A stretch of 64,000 nt of DNA. Source: an uncultured Eubacteriales bacterium (GTDB lineage: Bacteria; Bacillota; Clostridia; Peptostreptococcales; Anaerovoracaceae). A model generated the notes under the pieces. It saw only the letters and a program-made list of their open reading frames with translations. It ran no database searches and had not been told where the DNA came from. This document shows positions 51,601-59,110 of this stretch, in pieces; position 1 is the first letter of the stretch; every line of letters begins with the position of its first letter. The position numbers and the translations under genes are program-made. Where the stretch lies: NCBI GenBank assembly GCA_900545135.1, contig UQXL01000006.1:1-64000 (forward strand). The letters are read 5' to 3'.

Positions 51601-53068
51601 TATCCGCGCCAATCATAATCCTAAGCCTTTCGAGAGGAAATACTTTACAAAGGAGATGAAAGAGGAATATACGATTCTCATTCCGCAGATGTCTCCTATA
51701 CATTTCCATTATCTTGAAGTAGCTATGAAGCAGAGCGGCTATAAAGCTGTTCTCGTTCCCCATGTGGATAAGAAATCCATCGACGAGGGGCTGAAATATA
51801 TCAACAACGATGCCTGCTATCCTACGCTGGTCACATTGGGCAATATGATAAGCACTCTCAAATCAGGCAAATATGATTTAGACAGGACTGCCGTCATAAT
51901 GTCGCAGACGGGAGGAGGCTGCAGAGCCAGCAACTATATTGCGCTGCTGAGAAAAGCCCTCAAAGATCTTGGCATGGAGCAGATACCTGTCATATCTTTC
52001 AGCATGGCAGGACTGGAATCCAATCCTGGTTTCAAGATAGGCGTTTCCATGGGTAAAAAGCTCATCATAGCAGCTCTCTACGGTGACCTTTTCCAGAGAG
52101 TTCTCTATGCGACGAGACCTTACGAAGAAGTTCCCGGCTCGGCTGAAGCGCTGATGAAGAAGTACGAGGAAGCCATCTTCCAAAACTGCAGGGACGGTAA
52201 GATTTCAACCTTTAAAAAGCTCGTTAAGCAGATAGTGGAGGATTACGATAATCTGCCGCTCAAAGACATAAAGAAGCCTAAAGTCGGCGTAGTCGGCGAG
52301 ATCCTGGTAAAATACCATCCTGATGCCAACAACAATATAGTCGATATAATCGAGAAAGAGGGCGGAGAAGCCGTCGTCCTCGATCTGATAGATTTCTTCC
52401 TCTACGGAATGTACAGCAAGAAATTCAATTACGAAAAATTGTCGGGCTCATACAAGACATACAAGCTTAATCAGTTCGGCATAAGCCTGATAGAGTGGTT
52501 CAGAAAGCCTCTGAGAAAAGCTCTCAGAGAGAGCAAGCGGTTTGAGGAACCGTCCCATATTGAGCACACGGCGGCGGAAGCTTCGGAGATAGCTTCTATC
52601 GGCAATCAATGCGGCGAGGGGTGGCTGCTTACAGGAGAGATGATAGAGCTGATAAAAGGCGGGGCAACCAACATAGCCTGTCTGCAGCCTTTCGCCTGTC
52701 TGCCTAACCACGTTACCGGCAAAGGCATGCTTAAAGCTCTGAGGGAACGCTTCCCTAAAGCCAATATAGTGGCCATAGACTATGATCCGGGTGCCAGCGA
52801 CACCAATCAGCTCAACAGAATAAAGCTGATGATGTCCGCAGCCCACAGAAACATGGAAAGCGAAGCAAGCCGGCAAAACGCAGAGGCTTGGCAGGAAGCA
52901 GGCAAAGCAGATAAATCCGCAGCTGCTGCGAATGATGAATTTGCAGAACCGAAAAAGTTCAAGCTGCCGGAACAGCCGCGCAGTCAAGAACATCAGCAGA
53001 CACGAGAAAATGTCAAGCAGAGTCTGGATAAAAAACGCGTCCGTAAAAAAGAACGCGAGGTAAGCTGA
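48647..53068 (+). CDS. Giant 2-hydroxyacyl-CoA dehydratase activator/dehydratase-like fusion
   Basis: 1473 residues from the ATG behind ACGAGGT. Two ASKHA-type activator modules of the BcrA/BadF/HgdC family come first: GIDVGSTTVKLVL at residue 4, GGTGAFIDQMA, then a second with GIDAGSTTTKAAV near 318 and NEACSSGCGSFIETYA. A cysteine-rich connector follows (CGGCENKCMLTI, NRCEKG), then dehydratase-like subunits from about 670 (DTACYPAKLVHGHI, NNDACYPTLVTLGNM, SQTGGGCRASNY). The last 70 residues are low-complexity and Gln/Ala/Lys-rich. Such proteins couple ATP hydrolysis to low-potential electron delivery; the specific substrate of this type is not established. It stands alone ahead of a strong terminator. 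Confidence 0.9.
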   Translation: MRLGIDVGSTTVKLVLLDENDNIIYQRYERHMSSVFDKVKELLQDLHDTEGNINVRCVITGSGGLALSEKVQTKFEQEVVTCSLAIERLIPQTDVAIELGGEDAKITFFGSAVEQRMNGTCAGGTGAFIDQMAILLNTDGDGLNEAAKDYKVIYPIAARCGVFAKTDIQPLINEGAPVENLAASIFQAVVNQTISGLACGRRIKGNVAFLGGPLTYMSELRKRFIETLGLSKDQVIFPENSKYFVAMGAAFMADKCEEIHLDTLIERISGVDKETISSAKRVEPLFSDEKEYEEFKERHDRAKIKRADIKEAEGPLFLGIDAGSTTTKAAVIDSEKRLLYSFYMGNEGNPLETTREMLKEVYSLMPEKAYIGNTTVTGYGEGLIKAGFSADYGLIETMAHYKAAEEFQPGVDFILDIGGQDMKCMRIKDHAIYNIMLNEACSSGCGSFIETYAKSVDMKVEDFAKIGIQSKNPVDLGTRCTVFMNSMVKQAQKEGADISDIAAGLSYSVIKNALYKVIKLRNPDEAGEKIVVQGGTFYNESVLRAIEKVLGREVIRPDIAGIMGAYGCALNSMANWQEDHVSTVAKAEELDSFKAGTTNVRCGGCENKCMLTITKFADGTKYYTGNRCEKGAGKADYHSDLPDIYEYKLQRLFSYEPLPEEEARRGHVALPRVLNMYENYPFWFTFFTKLGFRVVLSPDSSKEIYERGIDTISSDTACYPAKLVHGHIKALVEAGEKWIFYPCVNYEQQEDESAQNHYNCPIVATYPEVIANNMNEVFEEAGVTFTHPFVPYDNDKRLVKRMTEILADKNISESEIRQAIIEARSEELKFKEDVAREGEKALEYIRKHNKKAIILSGRPYHLDKEINHGMNKLITSYDIAVLSEDSVCHLGNLPRPIRVLDQWTYHSRLYKAADFAGTRDDVELVQLNSFGCGVDAVTTDQVEEILENNNKLYTVLKIDEGTNLGAARIRIRSLKAAMEERSKNNIRANHNPKPFERKYFTKEMKEEYTILIPQMSPIHFHYLEVAMKQSGYKAVLVPHVDKKSIDEGLKYINNDACYPTLVTLGNMISTLKSGKYDLDRTAVIMSQTGGGCRASNYIALLRKALKDLGMEQIPVISFSMAGLESNPGFKIGVSMGKKLIIAALYGDLFQRVLYATRPYEEVPGSAEALMKKYEEAIFQNCRDGKISTFKKLVKQIVEDYDNLPLKDIKKPKVGVVGEILVKYHPDANNNIVDIIEKEGGEAVVLDLIDFFLYGMYSKKFNYEKLSGSYKTYKLNQFGISLIEWFRKPLRKALRESKRFEEPSHIEHTAAEASEIASIGNQCGEGWLLTGEMIELIKGGATNIACLQPFACLPNHVTGKGMLKALRERFPKANIVAIDYDPGASDTNQLNRIKLMMSAAHRNMESEASRQNAEAWQEAGKADKSAAAANDEFAEPKKFKLPEQPRSQEHQQTRENVKQSLDKKRVRKKEREVS

Positions 53069-53099
53069 AACGTGCGCTGATAGGCGCAATGCAAAAATA

Positions 53100-53137
53100 A
53101 ACCTCCGGGGAGCCAATTGGCTCTTCGGAGGTTTTGT
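53100..53137 (+). terminator. Terminator of the giant dehydratase-like gene
   Basis: ACCTCCG (53101-53107) pairs with CGGAGGT (53126-53132), with an inner GAGCC/GGCTC extension, followed by TTTGTTT. Confidence 0.85.
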
Positions 53138-53165
53138 TTAGAAGAACTTTTTCAGAGAGACAGCA

Positions 53166-53500
53166 TCAGCACTGCACAAGTCCCACGATCAAATATCCTG
53201 CGGCGGTAAGCACTGCGCCGCTCACGCCTCCGATTATTATATCAAAAAGCCCCAGCTGTTCTTTGGCAGCGCTCAGCATAAAAGCAAAGCAAATTACGAT
53301 TGCAAGCGAACACATCGACTTGGCGCCGTCGAAAAAATACCTCATGAAATCCGCTAAGGTCATTATACGTCCGCCTATGTACATCACGGCCTGAACAGCG
53401 ATCGCGGCCAGCAGGCCGTGAATCAGATCGTTGTCAAATATTAGTACAAATGCTATCAATACGATTATAGGGATAAGGGCATCGGCGGCATTAGGAGAAG
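53166..53500 (-). pseudogene. Remnant of an NhaC-like membrane transporter
   Basis: On the minus strand an open frame encodes about 105 residues of convincing membrane protein (ALIPIIVLIAFVLIFDND, LADFMRYFFDGAKSMCSLAIVICFAFMLS, KEQLGLFDIIIGG). This resembles an interior part of NhaC-like Na+/H+ antiporters. The frame stops at 53166 after only three or four spans. Its upstream extension (to 53618) is antisense to a TM2 gene and looks non-coding. Both ends of the transporter are therefore missing. The right boundary near 53500 is approximate. Confidence 0.6.
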
Positions 53501-53784
53501 CAGTAAAAGAAGTCGTTAATGACACTCCTTCACAAGGCTCGAGAGAGAGCAACATAAACATTCGTTTTGAGAGAAGAGAAAGCATCAAAAGTAAAACATT
53601 AACTTTGATCTTATGCATACTATTTGGATATATAGGCGCACACAGATATTATGTAGGCAAAATCGGAAGCGGAATTTTGTATACGTTTACTATAGGTGTT
53701 TTCTTGATAGGATGGATAGCGGACATAATAAGCATAGCCAGCGGTTCGTTTACGGACAGTCTGGGAGAACCGATTAGAAGATAG
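53431..53784 (+). CDS. TM2-domain membrane protein, probably with a damaged 5' end
   Basis: The C-terminal 65 residues are a clear TM2 domain with two membrane spans (LILCILFGYIGAHRYYVGKIGSGILYTFTIGVFLIGWIADIISI). The first 50 residues of the frame lie antisense to the transporter remnant and look unrelated to the family. No ATG with a ribosome site is found near the expected start just before KSKTLTL (about 53590). The original start was probably lost by rearrangement; a fusion product from 53431 remains possible. An SPFH gene follows after 31 bases. Confidence 0.65.
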   Translation: MSNISTNAINTIIGIRASAALGEAVKEVVNDTPSQGSRESNINIRFERRESIKSKTLTLILCILFGYIGAHRYYVGKIGSGILYTFTIGVFLIGWIADIISIASGSFTDSLGEPIRR

Positions 53785-53815
53785 AAGGGTTATATATAGA
53801 AGGGTTGTATATAAT

Positions 53816-54838
53816 ATGGGAATTTTCGATGTTGTAAAAGACCAATTTCTCGACGTCATAGAATTTGAAGATACGTCTAACAAACTTATCGTATCTAAAT
53901 TTCAAAGAGAAAGCGGCAATGACGAACTTAAACAAGGCTCAAAAGTGATCGTTAGAGAAAGCCAGTGTGCAGTTTTTCTAAAAGGCGGACAGCTGGCAGA
54001 TATTCTGCCTCCCGGTACATATTCACTTAATACAGACAACATGCCTGTGCTGTCCACACTCAAAGCCTTTCCGACTCTGTTCATTTTTCCTGTGATTGCC
54101 GACCTGTATTTTGTAAGCACGAGACAGTTCATAGGCAATAAATGGGCGACTAAAACGCCTATAATGAAGCGCGATAAGGCCATGAATATGTTAAGAATAC
54201 GTTCATTCGGAAATTTTTCTTTCAGGATCGTCGACGTGGCGTCGTTTATGAGAGAAATCTTTGGTACAAAAGGTATCGTAATGACATACGATATTGTTTC
54301 TTATCTGTCATCTCTGGTCACTGAAACATTTGCGGCCGTGATTGGAGAAACAGAAAAATCGGTGCTTGATCTTGCCACGGGGTATACGGAACTTGGCGAT
54401 GTGCTTCAGGCCAAGCTCAACCAGCAGGTTGATGAAATAGGAGTTGAATTCAGCGACATAGTTGTAGAGAGTATTTCTCTGCCGGAGGAAGTGGAGAAAC
54501 TGAATGATGAGCAGTCGGGTATAGGCATGGCAAAACAAGATATGCAGTCCTTTATGCATTATCAGACTGCGAGAGCCATGAGAGATGCTTCCCAGCAGGA
54601 GGGTGGATTGGCCGGTCTTGGCGCTGGAATGGCTCTGGGAAACACTATGGCGCAGAACATACAGGGAGCAGCCGGAACAACAGGTTTAGGCGCAGGAACT
54701 GCCGCAGGATCATCAGGCGGGCAAGGCGCGGCAAGCAAGGCAGACCAGTGAAGAGAGTTGAAAGCACTTCTCGACGAAGGTATCCTCACCCAGGAAGAAT
54801 TTGATGCAGAAAAGAAACTGATACTTGGTAAAAAGTAA
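53816..54838 (+). CDS. SPFH-domain protein with SHOCT tail separated by an in-frame TGA
   Basis: The first 311 residues (to 54751) form an SPFH/YdjI-like membrane-associated scaffold protein: GIFDVVKDQFLDVIEFED, LPPGTYSLNTDNMPVL, SLPEEVEKLNDEQSGIGM and a Gly/Ala-rich stretch. After TGA at 54749-54751 the same frame continues as RELKALLDEGILTQEEFDAE and ends KKLILGKK at 54838, a classic SHOCT domain that normally closes such proteins. A CGA-to-TGA change is the simplest cause; readthrough cannot be excluded. The neighbouring TM2 gene is a frequent partner. The role may be membrane-stress related; that is inference. Confidence 0.82.
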
Positions 54839-54931
54839 AGAATTGGAGAACTGTGCTGCTGCGGCTTGACTTCGCTCAGTATTGCTTTGCTTTTCGAAAA
54901 AGTTTCATTTTCGAAAAATTGTCCAATTATC

Positions 54932-54960
54932 TTGAATCGCCGGACTCATAGTGATATAAT
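54932..54960 (+). promoter_or_regulatory. Sigma-70 type promoter of yebC
   Basis: TTGAAT (54932-54937) and TATAAT (54955-54960) with 17 bases between them, about 38 bases before the ATG. Upstream lies an AT-rich stretch with a repeated TTTTCGAAAA element. Confidence 0.85.
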
Positions 54961-54998
54961 ATGACCGAAAAAATTAACTACAGTTAGGAGGTGTCTCC

Positions 54999-55727
54999 AT
55001 GGGAAGACACGGTACGATTGCCGGAAGAAAAGCGGCACAGGACTCTAAAAGAGCGGCGATGTTCACAAAATATGCCAGAATTATAACTGTCGCGGCTAAG
55101 GACGGAGGAGATCCTGAATATAATTCAGCATTGAGATTGGCAATAGAGAAGGCCAAGGCCATTTCCATGCCTAACGATAATATCACCAGAGCTATAAAAA
55201 AAGGAACCGGTGAACTGGCAGGCGAAACGTATGAAGAACTCAGATTCGAAGGTTACGGCGTAGCGGGAGTCGCTGTTATCGTAGAAGCTCTTACTGACAA
55301 CACCAACAGAACGACTTCATCGGTAAGATCCACTTTCGACAAGTACGGTGGCAATCTCGGTTCTCCGGGATGCGTTTCATATATGTTCTCGAGAAAAGGT
55401 ATCATCCTTATTGAAAAAACCGATGACATAGACGAAGACGCTCTGCTCGAAGTAGCTTTGGAAGCAGGCGCTGACGATATGACTGTCGGCGAGGACAGCT
55501 TTGAAATAGTGACCGACCCATCTGTACATACTGAAGTGCATCACGCACTGACGGAAGCCGGATATGAGATCGCCGAATCAGATGTGGAACAGGTACCTTC
55601 AGTCGAGTCGACGCCGACCGATCCTCACGACATCAAAATGCTTTCAAAGATGATAGAAACTCTTGAAGACAACGACGACGTACAGAAAGTATATACAAAT
55701 TGTTCCATTGACTTATACGGGGAATAA
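54999..55727 (+). CDS. yebC: YebC/PmpR family protein
   Basis: 242 residues starting GRHGTIAGRKAAQDSKRAAMFTKYARIITVAAK, with MPNDNITRAIKKGTGE and ALTDNTNRTTSSVRSTFDKYGGNLGSPGCVSYMF. The family was described as transcription regulators, and some members act in translation at proline-rich stalls. AGGAGGTG precedes the ATG. It has a strong promoter of its own and is followed by a small RNA gene. Confidence 0.96.
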   Translation: MGRHGTIAGRKAAQDSKRAAMFTKYARIITVAAKDGGDPEYNSALRLAIEKAKAISMPNDNITRAIKKGTGELAGETYEELRFEGYGVAGVAVIVEALTDNTNRTTSSVRSTFDKYGGNLGSPGCVSYMFSRKGIILIEKTDDIDEDALLEVALEAGADDMTVGEDSFEIVTDPSVHTEVHHALTEAGYEIAESDVEQVPSVESTPTDPHDIKMLSKMIETLEDNDDVQKVYTNCSIDLYGE

Positions 55728-55744
55728 TTAAAAAGATTTGTGCT

Positions 55745-55966
55745 TATAATTAGAGTATTCCTGGGTTATTCGTCAGGGAATCATAATTGAACCTACATTT
55801 ATGCATTGGGAACTCGGAGTTTTCGACGCGTTATGTCATGCCCCCTCGTTCAGGGGAAGACAGAGGCCAGAAACAGAGTACCCACCTATCTTGAGATAGG
55901 GCATCAATTATCTCCCTGACGGTACCCCGGGGCTTAATTCCAACAGCCGCGGGCTGTTGGTTTTTT
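55745..55966 (+). ncRNA. ssrS: 6S-like RNA with promoter -10 box and terminator
   Basis: A TATAAT box (55745-55750) is followed by a structured segment of about 190 nt. CGTCAGGGAATCATAATTGA near 55772 pairs over a long distance with TCAATTATCTCCCTGACG near 55905. The inner part (GAACCTACATTTATGC, GGGAACTCGGAGTTTTCGACG) resembles the Firmicute 6S family, which binds housekeeping RNA polymerase. The 3' end is a perfect terminator: CCAACAGCC (55940-55948), loop, GGCTGTTGG, TTTTTT. The family name rests on memory of the consensus; a covariance search would settle it. Confidence 0.7.
55940..55966 (+). terminator. Rho-independent terminator of the 6S-like RNA
   Basis: A 9-bp perfect stem (CCAACAGCC/GGCTGTTGG) with a GCG loop and six T. 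Confidence 0.92.
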
Positions 55967-56044
55967 AAAATAGATTCACCGTGTCAAGCCTTAAAGAGGC
56001 GCAAAGATATAAAAGCTAAAAACTGCAAAGGAAAAATAATAATC

Positions 56045-56875
56045 ATGAATCATCTCACACCAACTGAAATAGCACAGACTATGACACAGATAGGAGTATC
56101 TAAATCCGAAAGTTCAATTAGGAAGCTTTTGGTAATGGGAGTCATGGCGGGGGCATATATAGCTTTCGCCGGAGCGGCTTCAACCATGGGAGCTTTTAAT
56201 CTTCTATTCGAAGCTGACACCTACGGCCTGGGGAAAATACTCTGCGGAGCCATATTCACAGGAGGCCTGGTCATAGTAACTCTGGCAGGAGCAGAACTTT
56301 TTACGGGGAATTGCCTCATAACCCTTTCCGTAATAAAGAAAAAAACCACAGCAGCAAAAATGTTCAGAAACTGGGTGGTCGTTTACATAGCAAATTTCGC
56401 AGGCAGCGTCCTGGTCGCCTGGCTCGTATATAACTCAGGCATTTTGAATTCCGGAGGCGGATATCTCGGCGCCATGACCGTCAAGATAGCGGCGCAGAAA
56501 GTCAACATGACATTTTTTAGCTGTTTCGCCTCAGGCGTTCTGTGCAACTGGCTGGTCTGCCTCGCTGTATGGTCGGCAGCAGGCGCAAAAACTACTGCAG
56601 GTAAAGTGCTCGCGGTATTTTTCCCTATATGGATGTTCGCCACCTGCGGATTTGAACACAGCGTGGCCAACATGTACTTCATCCCGGCAGGCATACTGGC
56701 TTCAGCCAATGAAGCTTTCACGACGGTTTCGGGAGCGGCAGGCGAAGCTCTGGCAAACCTTAACTGGGCAGGGATGTTCGCTGAAAACCTGCTTCCGGTG
56801 ACTTTAGGCAACATAGCCGGAGGGGTCATCTTTGTCGCCGTAGGATACTGGCTGGCGCTCAAGGAGGGCAGGTAA
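56045..56875 (+). CDS. Formate/nitrite transporter family channel
   Basis: 276 residues with six membrane spans, as in FocA/NirC/HSC. MGVMAGAYIAFAGAAS, GAELFTGNCLI and VLCNWLVCLAVW, with HSVANMYFIPAGI late in the protein, are family signatures. It moves formate, nitrite, hydrosulfide or related small anions across the inner membrane; which one is unclear. AAAGGAAAAA precedes the ATG. Confidence 0.93.
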   Translation: MNHLTPTEIAQTMTQIGVSKSESSIRKLLVMGVMAGAYIAFAGAASTMGAFNLLFEADTYGLGKILCGAIFTGGLVIVTLAGAELFTGNCLITLSVIKKKTTAAKMFRNWVVVYIANFAGSVLVAWLVYNSGILNSGGGYLGAMTVKIAAQKVNMTFFSCFASGVLCNWLVCLAVWSAAGAKTTAGKVLAVFFPIWMFATCGFEHSVANMYFIPAGILASANEAFTTVSGAAGEALANLNWAGMFAENLLPVTLGNIAGGVIFVAVGYWLALKEGR

Positions 56876-56922
56876 TTTTAGATGCAGGGGACAGCGGATA
56901 AATCTGAAGGAGAGAAGAACAG

Positions 56923-57364
56923 ATGGGCCTGATAGATTACACAGGAAAGCTTAATACACACGAAGACTGTCTAAAAGTAATCGAAAAGCTGGAAAAGGTC
57001 TGCCAGTACGTCGAAATCGTCGTAATTGATGAAAGGGAGACCGATGAACTTGTAGAACGCTTTAAGAGAATATGAAACGTTCTGCAAATATTTTTTCAGC
57101 GATGAAGAGATCGAAGAGATAGAAATTACAGAAAAAGAGCTGGAAGAATTTTTCGCAGGTCTTGATGATGCTGATTATGACGCTGAAGAAGAGGCGGCTG
57201 ACGAAACAGACGAAGACGAAGTTGATATTTTCATAGGCGATCGTTCGGAAACAACTGATTTCGGATATGACGATATAGCTTTTTATGACAAAGATAACCG
57301 GTGTTTGCTGAATACCACTACCCACGAGGGTTATATCATGATCGATGATGATTTGGCAGACTAA
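56923..57364 (+). pseudogene. Acidic protein gene with a frameshift
   Basis: The first frame encodes 50 residues (MGLIDYTGKLNTHEDCLKVI onward) and stops at TGA 57073-57075. From about 57062 a second frame, one base on, runs open for 100 codons with a very acidic protein (LREYETFCKYFFSDEEIEEI, then many Glu and Asp) to TAA at 57362. It has no start codon of its own, so both parts were probably one protein of about 147 residues. I do not recognise the family. A programmed +1 shift is possible but no known slippery site is obvious. Confidence 0.7.
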
Positions 57365-57417
57365 ATCTTAAATCTAAAAAAGAACCAGAGATAGAATCAA
57401 GATAGAGGAGAAAGACG

Positions 57418-59022
57418 ATGTCCAATAAGCAGCTGACCGTGAGAGGTCTGATAATAGGCGCGCTGGGAAGCATAGTGCTGACCATGAGCTCCATGTTTAT
57501 AGCTCTTAAGCTGAGCTCCGTGCCTTGGCCGATAATGTTCGTGGTTTTAGTGTCCATGTTTCTTCTGAAGCTTTGCGGCAATACCAATCTGCAGGAAATA
57601 AACGTGACTCAGACCGCCATGTCCGCAGGAGCCATGGTAGCAGGCGGCCTGGCCTTTACCATACCTGGAATATGGATGCTCAACCCTGAGGCGGAAGTGA
57701 GCCTGGCGGCGCTGCTCACTGTGACGCTGGGAGGCGTTATCCTGGGGCTGATATTTACTGCGCTGTTCCGCAAATATTTTATCGTGACGAAAGAACTGCC
57801 TTTCGCCATGGGACAGGCGGCCGCTGAGACGCTGAAAGTCAGCGACAAAGGAGACAGAAAAGTGCTGATGCTCTTCGTATCCATGATAGCCGCGGGAATT
57901 TTCACATGGCTGAGGGACTGGAAGATGAAGATTTCCAGCACTATTCTCAGCACAAAAGCTGCCGCTTACGGCTCTGCGATGGGAATATGGCTTTCGCCTA
58001 TGCTGATTTCCATAGGATACATAATAGGTCCTGTAGTCATCGGCGTATGGTTTTTAGGCGCTTTGATAGGAGACTTCGGAATTCTGATAGGAGGCGTGGA
58101 ACTGGGGCTGTGGAATTCCCAGACTGCCGCTGATATAAAATCTTCGCTGGGCATCGGACTGATGGTGGGAACAGGTATAGGAATCCTGATAAAGGGAATC
58201 ATTCCCAAGGCAAAGGATATCTTCGGTTCCATGTTTATAAAAGACAGGCTTGGCGATAATTTTACCAGCATGAGATGGGCTCCTTTCGTGATGATCCTGG
58301 TGGCATGCGCCTTTACTGTGATCACCGACATGGGCGTCGCAGCTTCTATCGTGACCATACTGGGCACTTGGCTCACCACGTCGATGTCAGCTCAGTGCGT
58401 AGGACAGTCGGGCATAAATCCGATGGAGATTTTCGGAATAATAATACTCATAGCAGCAAAGGCCGTTTCCCAGATAGGAGAAATAGAAGCTTTCTACGTG
58501 GCGGCTGTAGTTGCCGTCGCCTGCGGACTGGTAGGCGACGTGATGAACGATTTCAAGGCAGGACATATACTGGATACCGACCCTAAAGCCCAGTGGCTGG
58601 CGGAAGTCGTCGGCGGACTGATAGGAGGAGTAGTCTCGGTATGCATTCTGTTTGTAATACTCAAAGCCTACGGACCGTCTGCTTTCGGCAGTGAAATGTT
58701 CCCGGCGGCACAGGCTTCCGCTGTGGCGGCCATGGTAGGAGGAATAGCCCATATGCCGGCTTTCGTCATAGGCTTAATAGTAGCTGCCGTCCTTTACTGC
58801 GTCAATTTCCCGGTTATTACGCTGGGTCTAGGCGTCTATCTGCCGTTTTACCTTTCGGCGACGGCTGCTGTGGGAGGCGCCATAAGGTTCGTGGCCGACA
58901 AGCTGGCACCAAAGTTTGAAGCAGAGGGCAGAGGTACGATAATAGCCTCAGGCCTTCTGGGCGGCGAGTCAATCGTCGGAGTCGTCATCGCCATGTATTA
59001 CGCTTATCAGATAATATCCTAG
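57418..59022 (+). CDS. OPT family oligopeptide transporter
   Basis: 534 residues with about fourteen membrane spans. LTVRGLIIGALGSIVLTMSSMFIALKLSSVPWPIMFVVLVS, NVTQTAMSAGAMVAGGLAFTIPGIWML and LPFAMGQAAAETLKVSDKG are OPT signatures. It imports small peptides or metal chelates using the proton gradient. AGAGGAGAAAG precedes the ATG. It fits the peptide-feeding theme of the window (PepF, oligopeptide-binding protein). Confidence 0.93.
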   Translation: MSNKQLTVRGLIIGALGSIVLTMSSMFIALKLSSVPWPIMFVVLVSMFLLKLCGNTNLQEINVTQTAMSAGAMVAGGLAFTIPGIWMLNPEAEVSLAALLTVTLGGVILGLIFTALFRKYFIVTKELPFAMGQAAAETLKVSDKGDRKVLMLFVSMIAAGIFTWLRDWKMKISSTILSTKAAAYGSAMGIWLSPMLISIGYIIGPVVIGVWFLGALIGDFGILIGGVELGLWNSQTAADIKSSLGIGLMVGTGIGILIKGIIPKAKDIFGSMFIKDRLGDNFTSMRWAPFVMILVACAFTVITDMGVAASIVTILGTWLTTSMSAQCVGQSGINPMEIFGIIILIAAKAVSQIGEIEAFYVAAVVAVACGLVGDVMNDFKAGHILDTDPKAQWLAEVVGGLIGGVVSVCILFVILKAYGPSAFGSEMFPAAQASAVAAMVGGIAHMPAFVIGLIVAAVLYCVNFPVITLGLGVYLPFYLSATAAVGGAIRFVADKLAPKFEAEGRGTIIASGLLGGESIVGVVIAMYYAYQIIS

Positions 59023-59110
59023 CGTGTTCAGTGTGACACGGGCAGGACAACGCTTTTCTGCCGGGCAAACGTTCGGCATACATGGCTTAAAATTTAAAAG
59101 GAAGGTACTT

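Noticed and set aside
52448..53116. 222-codon minus-strand open frame
   Set aside because: Antisense to the end of the giant gene; hydrophobic look comes from complementing charged codons.
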